From Diorhabda sublineata (taxonomy: Eukaryota; Arthropoda; Insecta; Coleoptera; Chrysomelidae): DNA of 64,000 nucleotides. The DNA lies in contig NC_079475.1 in the NCBI RefSeq assembly GCF_026230105.1, positions 35,090,086 to 35,154,085 on the forward strand, in the 5' to 3' direction. The translations under genes and the position numbers were made by a program. Shown here in pieces: positions 45,601-58,046 of the stretch. Positions within the stretch are counted from its first letter, which is position 1, and each line of letters begins with the position of its first letter. Under the pieces are notes generated by a model that did not search any database, was not told the DNA's origin, and saw only the letters and a list, made by a program, of their open reading frames with translations.

Positions 45601-48600
45601 ATGAGGAATAGACATTTATTGTTAAAAATTACAATAGGAGGGGGACAATTCAAAAGCATATTTCAAGTAGAGTTTTTATAGTTGAACAAATTAAGAACAA
45701 AGAAATGTTGAAAGCGTAAAAATAATTTGTCGGGGTGGCTACTATCTTTGAATATATAGATCACTTATAGTAATTTTCATAAGGAGATACTCATCTTGAA
45801 ATTTATGTATAGATTCATCTTACTGTTTACCATCATCTATAAGCAACATCATAATCTTCAGCATGTTTCTAAATTTTACGACTTAATGTATAAAATATGA
45901 GAAGGAAAGTTCCGCGCGTGTGTTTTATCAGTAAGTACCAATATGTTTATCAATTTTAATCTCTACAGACTGACTCTGAAAAAAAATTTCAAATCAAACT
46001 CATTGTCTTTTATACAAACCTGTATATTTCGACAGGGATTAAGAAACGTAACTCCAGTTGAACTTCATATAATATGTAAGGAAAATTTTCTAAAATACAA
46101 TTTTATTGATGGTTTGCGACATCCTTCAAGTTGTGAGTCATCCTGTATGTTTAACTATGACATACCTTTACATTTATATCATTAAAATCATTATTTTGTA
46201 TCTTCATGTAAAACAACTTATTATTAAATCAAAATAAGTTCATCCTTTGTACAGTGTAAAATTCTTTATAATCATTAAAAACTGGTAAAACATCAATGCA
46301 ATACAACTTAGGATGCAAGTTAATCAAACTTCTATCAATTCGCAAATTCCAAAATTATTGCCAATAAAATCTCAAATTGTTCTCATATATGTTCATGGTT
46401 ACAGCTTTGGTGTGAACTTCTTCATTTAGTTCACTATATTCATTATGGACAATAGAAACATGCAATATCCAAAATCTACCCAACTTAAAATATATCAGAT
46501 AAATAATTCCCAAACAAATATTTATCTGATCAGTATTTACACAAATTATATCGGAAAACTTAGTTGCTGACCTGTATATTCTTAGAATCAAAAACTATTA
46601 AGATATATGTATACTATCGCGCCTATGTATCTATTAAACTATTTGTACTATTCATTAAAAATAGAAATTGTCATTAGTTAATGAGATCTTGATACTAGTA
46701 ATTAACATCATAATAAATTTAACTGTGTGCAGCCCTATTCCTCATAATTATTCAATTTCTCAAACATCCTAACCTCCTTACTCGCAACTTATCAAGATTT
46801 GTATACGTTTCCACTTTTCTATTCGTATTTAACTCTGTTTATTTTTAGTATAATACCTTTAATGATATATTATATGCAGCGCCCCCTATACGACGAACAG
46901 GATATGGCCCCCTCTTATTCCGGGGGGCTCCTTTTCCAACACAGCTCCTTCATCTAGCGCTATGAATGTACCGGCCTGCTATAAAACCGTATACGCTTAC
47001 CACAATAATTTGACAGCACGTCTTACGTATAACTTTGTTTAGAATTGGTTTTCAATATTATTGTCATATTAAATAAGATAAAAACATGCTTGTAAAGATT
47101 TAGAGTGTCTCCAATAATGACTGGGCTTTTGTAAGTAATGTCAAAGTTCATGAATTAAGACCCCCAGCAACAGAAAAATGTGAAAAAGTATAAACAATGC
47201 TAATGACCTGTTAGTGATTTCCTCAGAAAACAGTTCACTTTTCACAACGATACTTGGTCATCCATTCATTGTTTTGTCACATTTACACGTCCGTCAACAA
47301 ACACAAACAAAACATTAACCGAATTTCACTGTTACTTTAACTATTCGTAGACAGCCATAAAAATAAATGAAGGGTTTCTTACCTTACCCCGATTGTTTGT
47401 CACACAACGCCACCTATGTTATATGCGTCGCTGATGTTTCACGTTTCACCAAAAGCACGTATTCTATCAACGATAACGAGCTCTACCGAACACGTCCGAA
47501 GCCTAAACGAGACACATGTTTGCTATGAACTAGCTAATAAATTTATCTAAAATTATTAGATAGAAGCTGAATTTTCTCAATTTTCTACTAGATTCTAATA
47601 ATATAGATATTACCGATATACAATCCACAAAAATGTTCAAAATTTGATGGTTATTTCCGCTTTAAAACCGAAGTATTTTTACTAGGCAGACATTCACTCT
47701 GTGACGAAACTTTTATATTATTTTAACTTGTCATGTTGATAGGGACGTGGTTCTTTCGCCAGGAATTACTGCGATAGTTCGCTTTTCTGACACTAGGAGG
47801 CTTGGCAAAACGCCGTCTTTCTTTCAAAATTATTATTTTTAATTCATTTTCCAGCAATATTCGGCCATAGTTCAAGGTTTTATTATCTTTATTTCAAGTT
47901 ATCTCGTTATGTTTTCTCTTGAATGTAGGTAGAGGGGAGGTATAACTATACTGTCTCTCAGTATGAGAGTAAAAAAATATTTTATACAATTGGAAGAATC
48001 GTAGCTAGTTATGTTGAAAATGTGGCGTAGCACGGCCTCGATCATAAGTGACGTAGCATCGTAGCATTTTCGTAGATACATAATGCTAGTTGTTTACGGT
48101 TTTCGTTGGGAAGTTTTGGTTTGATGAGTCACTTTTGCTGAATTGAATCGGAATTTTTTTCAATACGTAATGACATTGTTTTGATATTATACATTTTAAA
48201 AATTGAAAATAAGAATGAATTGTTGAAAAATTGTGGTTTAAAACGTTATTTAGAACAAGAATACTATAAAATAACAGCTTTTATAATAAGACATCTTCGA
48301 TTGTAGGATTTTCAGTCAGCCATTCATTGTTTTGGTTTTAGATTGGGCATGTGAGATTTTACGGATTCTGATTTTCCGATAAAATCACTTGTATTGATTA
48401 AGTTTCACTATCTCAAAGCTCCAACTTAGACCATGCATAGTAAACGATAATAGTGTAGAAAGGTGAAAAATACTAAAAAAAAAAAATAGGAATAGGTACA
48501 ATCCTTGAGCAAATTTAAAATAACGACTTAAATTAGTATTACGTTCTGTAAATACGCATTAAGTAAGAGAGTGGTATTAGAGTATTTTCATAAATTTATT

Positions 48601-48685
48601 TTCATTTTTATATTATACAAGTACAAGCCATACAAGTATTAGGTACTACGCAAAATTTCTGTATTGTAGTTTCAAATGTAATATT
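42601..48685. other. long AT-rich stretch; possible LTR-like piece, no gene recognised
   Basis: About 43215-43410 has a TATAAAATATA box, a later AATAAA and ends CGTTACA, in the style of a retrotransposon LTR, but no target duplication was found. Around 46875-46990 and 47390-47540 the GC content rises; the latter ends on the minus strand at GTAAGGTAAG and could be an untranslated first exon. Small ORFs elsewhere show no family features. Confidence 0.35.
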
Positions 48686-48689
48686 AGTC

Positions 48690-49690
48690 AGGGAAATAGA
48701 GCACAGAACTGAGCAGTAAGACTGATTAAGATACAACACTCGATTCGGGAGAGCCTTTGGAAACTTTGTGAACAAAAATAATGAGTAATAAATGAAAATT
48801 GAATTTGTGCAGGGGAAAATGCATTTTGAAGAGTGAATTTTACTACTAGGGGGGCTTTCGATGTCGCTGAATACGAATATCATGACAGAAAAGGTCTACC
48901 TGGTCTCGAGGGTGGACGACATCTACGTCGTCTACTGGGGACCTGTAGAAATTCGTTATGAAATTGGCTGAATTCATAAATCGGGGTTTTCGAGGTGGAT
49001 AAACACGAATATCACGATAGAAAGAGTGCACGAGGTTCTCATTATTAAGAATTGCAGGTATAACTTAGAGCAACTGGTTAATTTTATAAAAAATCACTCA
49101 TTTTTTACATAAAATAGTGAAAAAATAATTCAATTTTTATTTTTTCTGCATTATAATTCATTTTCTGCATTTTCGTTGTCTTCCATTTCTTTGTCTGCAG
49201 TTCCTTTGGCATAATATTTATTATGTTCGATGGCCGAGGCAATTCTATTATTGTTTATGGGGACTAAATACTGTTCTTTTAGTTTCCACCACAATCAATG
49301 AGATTTGTGCTGCTGATCCCCGTAAAGCCCCATTTACACGATACGGTACCTCTCAGGTCATCGCTTTTTGAGATTCGTGTTTAGTGACTTCGAAAACCCC
49401 CAGGGTTATTCTCATAACGAATTTTTGACAGGACTCCAGTAGACGACGTAAATGTCGACCATCCTGGTCACCAGATACCCGGTTACCTTCTCTGTCATGA
49501 TATTTGTGTTCAGCGAGCTCAAAAACGAGATGCATTTTTCAAATTTTTCTCTGTGCAAAAGCAATTTTCATTTCTCATTCATAATTTTTGTTCACGACGT
49601 TTTTCTGGAACTCTCCCGACTCGAATGTAATTTGATGCATCGTGATCTGTCTTGGTGCTCAGAAATTCCTAGATTTTGTCCTTTTTTGTA
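48690..49690 (-). mobile_element. 1-kb palindrome with internal duplicated units, probably a DNA element with long TIRs
   Basis: Arm 48690-49020 and arm 49360-49690 are inverted copies (shared GTGAACAAAAATTATGA-type blocks, CATGACAGA, GTCGTCTACTGG, AATTCGTTATGA). Within the left arm a unit repeats with 132-bp offset: GGGGCTTTCGATGTCGCTGA at 48851 and GGGGTTTTCGAGGTGGATAA at 48983, each followed by ACGAATATCA. The spacer reads on the minus strand KEQYLVPINNNRIASAIEH, NKYYAKGTADK and EMEDNENAENEL and a stop, probably the tail of an element protein. Confidence 0.7.
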
Positions 49691-49845
49691 TTTCTTCGAC
49701 TATATATATTAGAAAAGCACTAAAAATTAGTACATTGAAAATACATGTCTATACATATCAGGATGGAACTGATCGTTAAATAAAAACACGACAATATATT
49801 ATTTCAATAATACAATATGTGAAATTTTGAAGATTAACCCTTTGT
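49691..49845. other. spacer
   Basis: Nothing recognised. Confidence 0.4.
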
Positions 49846-49849
49846 AACC

Positions 49850-50635
49850 TCCAGCCTCGAATTTTGAAATAGACAAAATTTTGTGACTTATTTTAGGGAA
49901 TTTGCACTTAATCCTTTTTTCTAACCAATCTGACCAGTGTCATACTTAATCTGGAAGTACTACAGCAGGAGGAACATGTGGCATAGGTCCTTTTTATCTT
50001 GAATGTCACTTTCAATCGAAGTTTGCCCAAAGTTTCAGCTACCTCGCGTCTGAAATCTGTCGAAGACATATTCTTGTCATTGTTTCGTGAGATCTAATAG
50101 ATGGTAGAAAACACGTACTTCCCACCGTCGTACTAGATTTATAGTATCCCATGATACTAAATCAACACCACCCATGTATTCATTAGGTTTGTTCCAACCC
50201 TTCAAAAACCATCCGTGAACCGTTTCCTGGACGGTTTTTTCGATACTTGACAGCAAGTACTGGTACCAGAACTGTGCATAGCCGGATATTGCACAGAAAA
50301 TATAATTTAAACGCTTCCAATAACCATTCTAAGAATAGTCCAGATTAGCAGGTTGGAACAAGCCTATCATATTCACTATCTAGATAGATCAATGTTGACG
50401 TATCTCTTATTTTGTTGTGTCATAACTTCGAACCTGGTCTTTGGGCATTTCAACTATGAAATCCGACACCATCGTGACAACTTTATTGTTTTTCCAAGCA
50501 ATATTTGGAATTTTAATAACATCACAGTCGGGAACTATTATCTCATCGTCATTAAAATCGATTCCATCTTCACTGTCTTCGCCAGTAAGGATTTTTTACC
50601 CTCGCTTATCAATGATATATAAATGGCATAAACAC
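49850..50635 (-). pseudogene. piggyBac-like transposase C-terminal remnant
   Basis: Minus-strand reading gives FNDDEIIVPDCDVIKIPNIA, WKNNKVVTMVSDFIVEMPKD, then WNKPNEYMGGVDLVSWDTIN, RRWEVRVFYHLLDLT. The WKDNKxVxxLS and YNxYMGGVD-to-RW-to-HLxD order is that of piggyBac transposases; the Asp of GGVD is a catalytic position. Broken by stops. TTAA ends were not found. Confidence 0.82.
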
Positions 50636-50639
50636 ATGT

Positions 50640-51005
50640 CACAAATCTTTCTAGAATTCAAATACAAAACATACACAACATACTATGAAACATCTAATTT
50701 TATGCATTTACCTAATTATTCCAATTTAGTCCATCAAACTATTTTTATTGTAATTTCTGTATGTACTAACTTGCAACGGGAAGCGAATAGAAATAAATTT
50801 TCTATATGTGACCGTAATGGTAACTTTTCGTGCTTGAATTTTTGCAAAATGTTTAATTGAATCTTCCTTATTTTAGCTAGTCTAGTTCTATTGAAATTAC
50901 TCAGAAGATTTTGCCCAATGGTGGATCTTAAATCATTTTTCATCATTTTGAGTTTTGAACAAGATCGTTCGGCACTAGCAAGTCAAATCAACAAGATAAT
51001 AAAAT
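50640..51005 (-). pseudogene. hAT transposase C-terminal (dimerisation) remnant
   Basis: Minus-strand reading gives ASAERSCSKLKMMKNDLRST, IGQNLLSNFNRTRLA. TxSAERSFSKLKxIKNxLRSTM is the hallmark of the hAT C-terminal dimerisation domain. Directly adjoins the piggyBac remnant. No ends recognised. Confidence 0.85.
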
Positions 51006-51400
51006 ATATAAAGTACTATACCCGAATTAGAAAAAGAGCCCCAAGTCGTTAATTCTATACAGTTTTTTCAAGAGAGGTAATAACTTTTTTAATCAAAATT
51101 TTGTAAATCTTGCAATACTTTAACAAGATCCACAGCAGTTATGTTCTCGTTTATTGCTAAATTTGTCGTTCATTAAATTTTCAACTTTTTGACATTATTT
51201 TAATCGTTCGAATAATTTTTTAAATTTATAAATATTTTGATAAAAACCGAAATTATTATAGTACCCAAGAAGAATTGGAATCTCTCATCCACCCGATGTT
51301 ATGATTATCTACGTAGTGCGGTCCATGAGCTATTGACCTTATATAAGAGGATATATTGAAAAATTCTTAGCCTATTATAGAACCACACAAAATTTCAATG
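51006..51400. other. AT-rich spacer
   Basis: Nothing recognised. Confidence 0.4.
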
Positions 51401-51404
51401 TTTT

Positions 51405-52270
51405 TCAATATTTTATTACTCAACAACCTTTAAAAAAAATGTTTCTTCTTGCTCTGCAAACCAGACCTCCACAGCTTTTATTACCTCCTCGTTGGAAGAA
51501 AATTTACGACCTTTTAAACTTTTTTTAAGTTGAGGAAACAGATGATAGTCGGAGGGAGCCAAATCTGGTAAATAAGGGAGGTGTTCTAGAAATTCAAACC
51601 CTAATCACGAATTTTTTGCCTGGAAACATGAGATTTGTGTGCAGGGGCATTGTACTGAAAAAACAAAACATCTCTGGATAACTTCCCGCGTCTTTTCTCT
51701 TTAATTTTCTCCCGTAGAGTGGTCAGTAATGTCGAATACCTTATCCAAAAAAATCAATTATGTCTATTTCATGACAATCTCAAAAAATTGAAGCAAGAAA
51801 TTTTCCAGCAGATTTATGGACACGAGGTCTTGGAGAACCAGAGTGTCGCCATTTCTTCGATTGTTGCTTTGTTTCTGGATCGTAGATATGTACCCAAGTC
51901 TCATTCATAGTAACAATTCGGTTTAAGGAGTCTACATCGTTTTCAAATCGAGCACAGATAGAATGCGATGCTTCTACCCTTGCAAGCTTTTGGTCAACAT
52001 TCAAACATTTGGGGATCCATTTTGCAGCAATTTTTCTCATGTCCAAATTGACGTGAATTATATGGTGAACGTGTTCTTATGAAATATTCAGTGTTTCAGA
52101 TAAAATCATGTCAAGAATTGCATCGATATTTTCGAGGACTGACACAGAAACTGGCCTTCCCGATCGGCCATCATCTTCAATGGAAAATTTACCTCTTTTG
52201 ACCACTTTGGTGACCACTCCAGAAAACATTAAAGAACGGCATTTCCAAAACAAATGTTTTAAGGATCCTA
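51405..52270 (-). pseudogene. mariner copy C, different subfamily
   Basis: Minus-strand reading gives DMRKIAAKWIPKCLNVDQK, NRIVTMNETWVHIYDPETK (first Asp region with DET changed to NET), QQSKKWRHSGSPRPRV, KSAGKFLASIF, and further on LPYLPDLAPSDYHLFPQLKK and NEEVIKAVEVWF. Sequence differs clearly from copies A and B. Frames change at least twice; ends not identified. Confidence 0.85.
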
Positions 52271-52339
52271 CATGAGCATCTAAATATGATAAAAATTAGT
52301 GCACTTAACTACTAAATTCAGGCTATGATGACAACAAGG

Positions 52340-52775
52340 AAAGAAAAAAACTCGCGGATTCAAATCCAATATTGTTTTTGTGGACCATTATGCCAGTTTT
52401 ATTGTACGGAGCTGAGGTGTGGACACTAACAAAGCACACCCAGAAGAAGTTAATAACATTTGAAAATAAAATATTAAGGAAGATATATGGGCTAGTTTTC
52501 GAATGAGGAGTATGGAGAATACTTAAAAACAGAGAACTCAGAGACAGGTACAGACGACCAGATATTGTGGCTGTGATAAGGATTAGAAGAATTAGGCGGT
52601 TGGGTTATGTGAGAAGAAGGGATGAAGAGACAACAATAAGAAGAGGGTGGAGACTGTGGACGCTGAATAGATCAAAAGCAAGATAAAATGACCAAGTGGG
52701 TGAAGATGAGATACAAAATTATAGACACGGCCAAAAATCAACTTGGATTTGAGTGACCACAGTAGTAGTAGTAAG
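52340..52775 (+). pseudogene. non-LTR retrotransposon 3' end with GTA-rich tail
   Basis: Reads IMPVLLYGAEVWTLTKHTQK, FENKILRKIYGLV, then RELRDRYRRPDIVAVIRIRR, RRLGYVRRRDEE and GQKSTWI, followed by AGTAGTAGTAGTAA. It is the C-terminal segment and 3' microsatellite-like tail common in RTE/jockey-type LINEs. Confidence 0.82.
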
Positions 52776-52779
52776 TTAG

Positions 52780-53570
52780 TTCTAAAATTTTGGATTTGAT
52801 ATTTCCATCGATAAAATTGTTTACTTCATTTTGTATTAATCTCCGAAATAGTTTTTGTTATCTTTTGTTTGAAAGCGTTTTGTATGTTCTGATATAATCG
52901 GAACGAATTCGGAAATAATTTCTAAGCATTTTACAGGGTTACCATTATTTTTCAGAATAAATTATTTCAATTTGATTACAACTTTTGAAAAAATCTAGTA
53001 ATTTGGGATGTATGCTCTTTTCATGAATGTTGAAATGTTCATGTTCCCTGTTATCAAAAGTTTTACACTAGTAGCTGGAAAAAGACTTTTTTACTTCGGA
53101 ATACAACAATCTAAAACGCTCAATTTTTTCTTTGTCGGTAAAATTCTAGAGAACATTTACCACCGACTCCGAACTTTCTTTTTTGTTTTGATAATAACGT
53201 TCTACTAATTGACATAATTCTAATAAATTGATTCATATTTGGAGGTAATTTTTAAGGGTGTTGAGTTCACATTATTAGAGGAACATGAAGATGTTGATTG
53301 CTCTCTAGATCAGTTACTTATCTGCTTCTGATACTTGTTTCAAGTCCAGATTCAGTATATCGGGGTTCAGCTGTGTTATTGTTGTTATTAATATTTAGCA
53401 ACGCAGACCGGGCTTTGAAAAAAAGCGTAATTTTAACATGGCCTTCCAGTTCTTCTTCTCTTTTTCTTTTATTCAGCAAATTTTGGCATTCAGGCAATTT
53501 CTTCTGATATCTTGTTGTTTACTGTGAATAATTTATTACATAAGTAAACAAATTGACAAATTATTCATGA
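52780..53570 (-). other. degenerate coding-like segment, unidentified
   Basis: Minus-strand pieces include KRKREEELEGHVKI, then YYQNKKESSESVVNVL, FTDKEKIERFRLLYSEVKKS and HEHFNIHEKSIHPKLLDFFK. Charged and coding-like with several stops; probably a transposon ORF, family unknown. Confidence 0.3.
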
Positions 53571-53774
53571 GAAATGGGAATGTTTCGACGTCTCACACCC
53601 AAACTCAAAAGTATTTTGTCGAATATAAAAATTTATAAAATTTTGTAAATAGTAATATTAGTGTTTATCAATTATTTTATTTGAATTTACTTCAATTAAA
53701 AATGATGTTTACGTGATATGCGACTCAATTTGATCGATTATTCACAGTACAAAACCAGAGCTATAAGATGTTAA

Positions 53775-55115
53775 CTCAGATTAATTAATTAGTTAATAGG
53801 ACCCACTGCCGGAACATTCAAAATATTGACTTTTCCCTCCATATTCATCTTTGAATCTGTTGCCTAATCCGTAAGCACGCTTTTCCAATTTTAGAAAGAT
53901 CATTGCACAGCTATCCACTTAGGAACGCTATTAAAGTTCTTTATTTACCTATTCTAAATTCGGAAATAGTTAAGGGCTCTATAATGTACAATGCGAAAAA
54001 ATTGTACAATCATATTCCAATTAGAATCAAATCTATAACATCTTTTACCGCATTTCGCAAGAATTTGAAGGAATATTTACTGGAAAATGCCTTCTAGCCT
54101 GTGAACGACTTTTTCACCCAGATTAATTAATAGGACCCACTGCCGGAACATTCAAAATATTGACTTTTCCCTCCTTATTCATATTTGAAACTGTTTGCCT
54201 AATCCGTAAGCACCCTTTTCCAATTTTGGAAAGATCATTGCACAGCTATACACTTAGGAACGCTATTAAAGTTCTTTATTTACCTATTCCAAATTCGGAA
54301 TCAGTGAAGGGCTCTATAATGTACAATGCGAAAAAAATGCTTAATAATTTGCCAATTAGAATCAAATCTATAACATCTTTTACCGCATTTCGCAAGAATT
54401 TGAAGGAATATTTATTGGAAAGTGGCTTCTAGCCTGTGAACGACTTTTTCACTCAGATTAATCAATAGGACCCACTCCGAAACATTCAAAATATTGACTT
54501 TTCCCTCCTTATTCATATTTGAATCTGTTGTCTAATCCGTAAGCACGCTTTTCCAATTTTAGAAAGATCATTGCACAGCTATCCACTTAGAAACGCTGTT
54601 AAAGTTCTTTATTTACCTATTCCAAATTCAGAATCAGTTAAGGGCTCTATAATGTACAATGCGAAAAAATTGCATAATAATTTGCCAATTAGAATCAAAT
54701 CTATAACATCTTCTACCGCATTTCGCAAGAATTTGAAGGAATATTTATTGGAAAGTGGCTTCTAGCCTGTGAACGACTTTTTCACTCAGATTATTCAATA
54801 GGACGCACTCCGGAACATTCAAAATATTGACTTTTCCCTCCTTATTCATATTTGAATCTGTTGTCTAATCCGTAAGCACGCTTTTCCAATTTTAGAAAGA
54901 TCATTGCACAGCTATCCACTTAGGAACGCTATTAAAGTTCTTTATTTACCTATTCCAAATTCAGAATCAGTTAAGGGCTCTATAATGTACAATGCGAAAA
55001 AATTGCATAATAATTTGCCAATTAGAATCAAATCTATAACATCTTTTACCGCATTTCGCAAGAATTTGAAGGAATATTTATTGGAAAGTGGCTTCTAGCC
55101 TGTGAACGACTTTTT
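53775..55115 (+). repeat. four-copy tandem array (period 333-334 bp) of a LINE C-terminal coding end
   Basis: Units begin near 53775, 54109, 54444 and 54777. The shared phrase AGGACCCACT lies at 53798, 54132 and 54467, with AGGACGCACT at 54800. Each unit encodes LTFPSLFIF, HSYPLRNAIKVLYLPIPNSE, GSIMYNAKKLHNNLPIRIKS and AFRKNLKEYLLESGF, the typical C-terminus of jockey/CR1-like polyproteins. All four copies then carry TAG where the family usually has a Tyr codon, before PVNDFFT. Copies differ from one another by few bases. Confidence 0.92.
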
Positions 55116-55880
55116 CACACTAGGTTGATGTTAATATTGATTTTTAATACAAATTATTACATATTACATATATAAATTTTCACATATACATTTTTAAATG
55201 TAATATTTTTTGTATACTGTATATTTATATTTTATTCGGTAATTTGTGTGTTTGTTTTTTAGTTATTTACAAGCTGCTCTCTACAAATTATAAACAATTT
55301 TTTGGCAATGAAGCATTTTCACTCTCTCAATATAATCAAATATAAAATGATTGTTGAGATGCAAGTTTTAATCTTTTACTGTATTAATAAATTAAAAATG
55401 GAAAATAACTTTTAAATCAACTCACCTTCATTCACAACGTAAAACATAAGTCTGTAAAAATACAAAAAAACAAAATTTCAAAGTTTCGTACATCCCAAGC
55501 TCAAACAGGAAAAAACGCTTGTCCGCTCGTTGGCTCGTTGCAAGCTAAACTTCAAGCTCAAACATGAATAAAATCAAATTTATTTGAGTTTAAACAATTC
55601 ATGTTATCATGTCACGTATTTGATCGAATGAATTGCGTACACTCATTTGAAAAATATATTATTTTCGTCAAATTCGGTCCCGTCGTCTCAACGAGAAAAA
55701 AGTGTAATAGCCTAGCAATTCTTTATTGCTTTTTACCACAATTTTCTTTTGACAATGTTGTTTGTTTGTTGCTTTTAGTTTTAAGGCATCGTTCACCACA
55801 TGACTTTACCCTTATGTACCCCTGAGCAAAGCACTGTTTGTTATTCTGTAGCTTAGCAGTTCAGTATACCAGTTGAACAA
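55116..55880. other. AT-rich sequence after the array
   Basis: Begins with the tail CACACTAGGTTGATG that follows only the last copy; nothing else recognised. Confidence 0.4.
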
Positions 55881-55886
55881 CTTAAT

Positions 55887-56260
55887 GTTACGAACTCGTC
55901 CACGAAATAGATCGTGATGTCGGTCCTTTAATATTGTTTTCCTACAGTTTTTATATATACAGGGGTGATTCGTTAGAATTGTTTTTAAGAATTAATTTCT
56001 AGTAAGGTCTTTTGATTTATTTGTTTGTTTGTTTGTTTACTTTGTAGAATTTTTTGGAGAGCTTTTTTTGGGCATAAATACTAGTTTATTTATCTGCTGA
56101 GAAGTAGGAAATAGTTAACTATTATAAATAGGGAGTTCGTCTGATACAAGTGTGTAAATAAATTAAGTAAGTGAAATACAGTCTTAATAATAAAAATATT
56201 ACATTAAACTTCGGACTTTATTAAATCAGTTGTCATTAGAAAATATGAAACCAGTTACAA
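55887..56260. repeat. possible solo LTR
   Basis: Starts TGTTACGAACTCGTCC, contains a GCATAAATAC box, a (GTTT)n run at 56021-56038, and a late segment GTGTAAATAAATTAAGTAAG with AATAAA-like signals, in the style of insect Ty3-type LTRs. A TACAGGGGTGATTC motif within it argues instead for a DNA-element end. No target duplication found. Confidence 0.25.
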
Positions 56261-56624
56261 AGCAAAGCTTATACCAGTCGAGAGTTATATACAGGGTATT
56301 CAATGAGTAATAATAGTCATATCATTCATAAATACTTTGAAAACAAACTTCTTGATCCTAGTATGAGAAAACACCTATTTTGAGGGGAAAGACGGGAACT
56401 ATTATTTCGAAGGGAATGGAATAAGTATGTGGGCATGAAAGAAGAAAAATAAAAATGACTTTGCAAAGAGCGTCTTGTTTCTTTATTAGGCTGGAATCTT
56501 CTAAAACAACCTCGTACCTCACTTTACCTTCGACCACAGCAACATGTGAACGGTCATTCAAAAAACATAAAATTGTTAAATCTCCACAATAGCTTAATAG
56601 CCTTAATATGAGATATCAACAGAT

Positions 56625-57324
56625 CAGGGGCGTAGCTACCGCCGTATCAGCCGTACGGGGCCCCCGGGTTACAGAGGCCCCTAAAGTATCACAACAGGAG
56701 AAACTCCTATCTTCTTCAAACGAAGTGATAAAAAATGCTTTGAGAAAACTGTCGGCTAAATACAGTAAAGAGACATCTCAGTTAATCTTCATGAACAATT
56801 AATTGCTCCGAAAACATGCTTAAAATCTGAAATTAAAAAAATCATTCCATTAAGGAACTCATGGAATTATTGCTGATAAAATTCAATAGCCTTGCATCAA
56901 GTTTTCCAGGGGTAATAACAGCATGCTTTCTATTCTTGACACTTGACCAGTTACGACCGCAACAGCTGAAAGAAGTTTTTCAAAATTAATAATTTATAAT
57001 AAAAAATTACCTAAGGACTTCGATGGGGTAGGAACGGCTATCAGACTTGTCACTATTGTCTATAGAGGGAGAAATGTTAGAAAAACTGAAATCGTCTTCA
57101 GCTATAGATTATTTAATAAGCAATTTGACGTAAAAAGACAAGAAAAGTGTATATTTAATTTGAATTGTTTGGCTAGCTCAATTTCTAGGAGGAAGCGATA
57201 ACTTATAATCAATAAATATTTATTTTAATTTAATGCAATCATTTTTGTTTCTTTTGGGGGAAGATTTTACCCTTCATTTGGGCCCCCCAACTAATTTTGA
57301 TACAGGGCCCCTCTAACGCCACTG
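56625..57324 (+). mobile_element. internally deleted hAT transposon with 8-bp target duplication
   Basis: Ends CAGGGGCGTAGCTACC and (complement) CAGTGGCGTTAGAGG pair as hAT-type terminal repeats. Both sides carry CAACAGAT (56617-56624 and 57325-57332). Inside, plus-strand reading gives PVTTATAERSFSKL, the hAT dimerisation motif, and NKKLPKDFDGV. Only about 700 bp remain, so the catalytic part has been lost. GC-rich subterminal runs (GGGGCCCCC) occur at both ends. Confidence 0.92.
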
Positions 57325-57332
57325 CAACAGAT

Positions 57333-57985
57333 ATATCCTTAATACCTAATAAATTAATTTATAATGAAGTTATAGACTTATTCGCCGATTCAAAATTCCA
57401 GAACATGTCTTTGTAATAAGTGATCTGCATATCAGAATATTGGGATATTTTTTTATATTTTCATGTGACATGTATCATCAATAATTAAAAATGTATCTGT
57501 TTTATTCAATGTTCAATTTATATTATTCATTTATAAAGCATATTGTTTTTCCTTTTACTTTGATTTTTGTTGAAATAGCTATTTATGTAACAAGCGTGTA
57601 AAGTAGCCTCTTTTTGACGAATGTGTATACACGACAATCACATGATGCCTTTACATACGAATTGCATACAATATTTTTCCTACTAGCGAAAATTTTATCA
57701 AAATACAGAAGTTCAAAGGTAATTTTTGGAGTTTACTCATTAAGAATCGATTTGCATATATAAGGGGCCCGGTATGAGAAAAATGTGAGGAGTAAAATCT
57801 ATCGATGAATGACCTCGTTACGTTTTTGGTACGCACCCTATGATGCGCAACTTTCTAATTTGTCAGTGTCAACATACTTATATTGCTGTTTTTATTATAA
57901 ATGTCAATAATTAATATTGTTATTGTGACATTTTAATTTTTATCATTGTGTTCCGCTAAAGTGAACTAAAAGTATTTTCAAATAA
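57333..57985. other. AT-rich spacer
   Basis: Nothing recognised. Confidence 0.4.
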
Positions 57986-57987
57986 CT

Positions 57988-58046
57988 ATGGCAGAAAGAG
58001 GTGTAGATGATATTGCCGGAACATCTAACAAACACGTGGTTGCAAG
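57988..58046 (+). CDS. candidate first coding exon, unconfirmed
   Basis: ATG at 57988 in the context AACTATGG opens MAERGVDDIAGTSNKHVVA, followed by a good donor (AAG before GTACGT). The frame stays open into the intron for only a short way. No matching second exon was found; joining to the acceptor near 63301 fails in phase for the coding frame seen there. It may be a chance match. Confidence 0.25.

Noticed and set aside
53775..55115. CRISPR-like regular repeat
   Set aside because: Units are 333 bp with no short repeat/spacer structure and they encode LINE protein.
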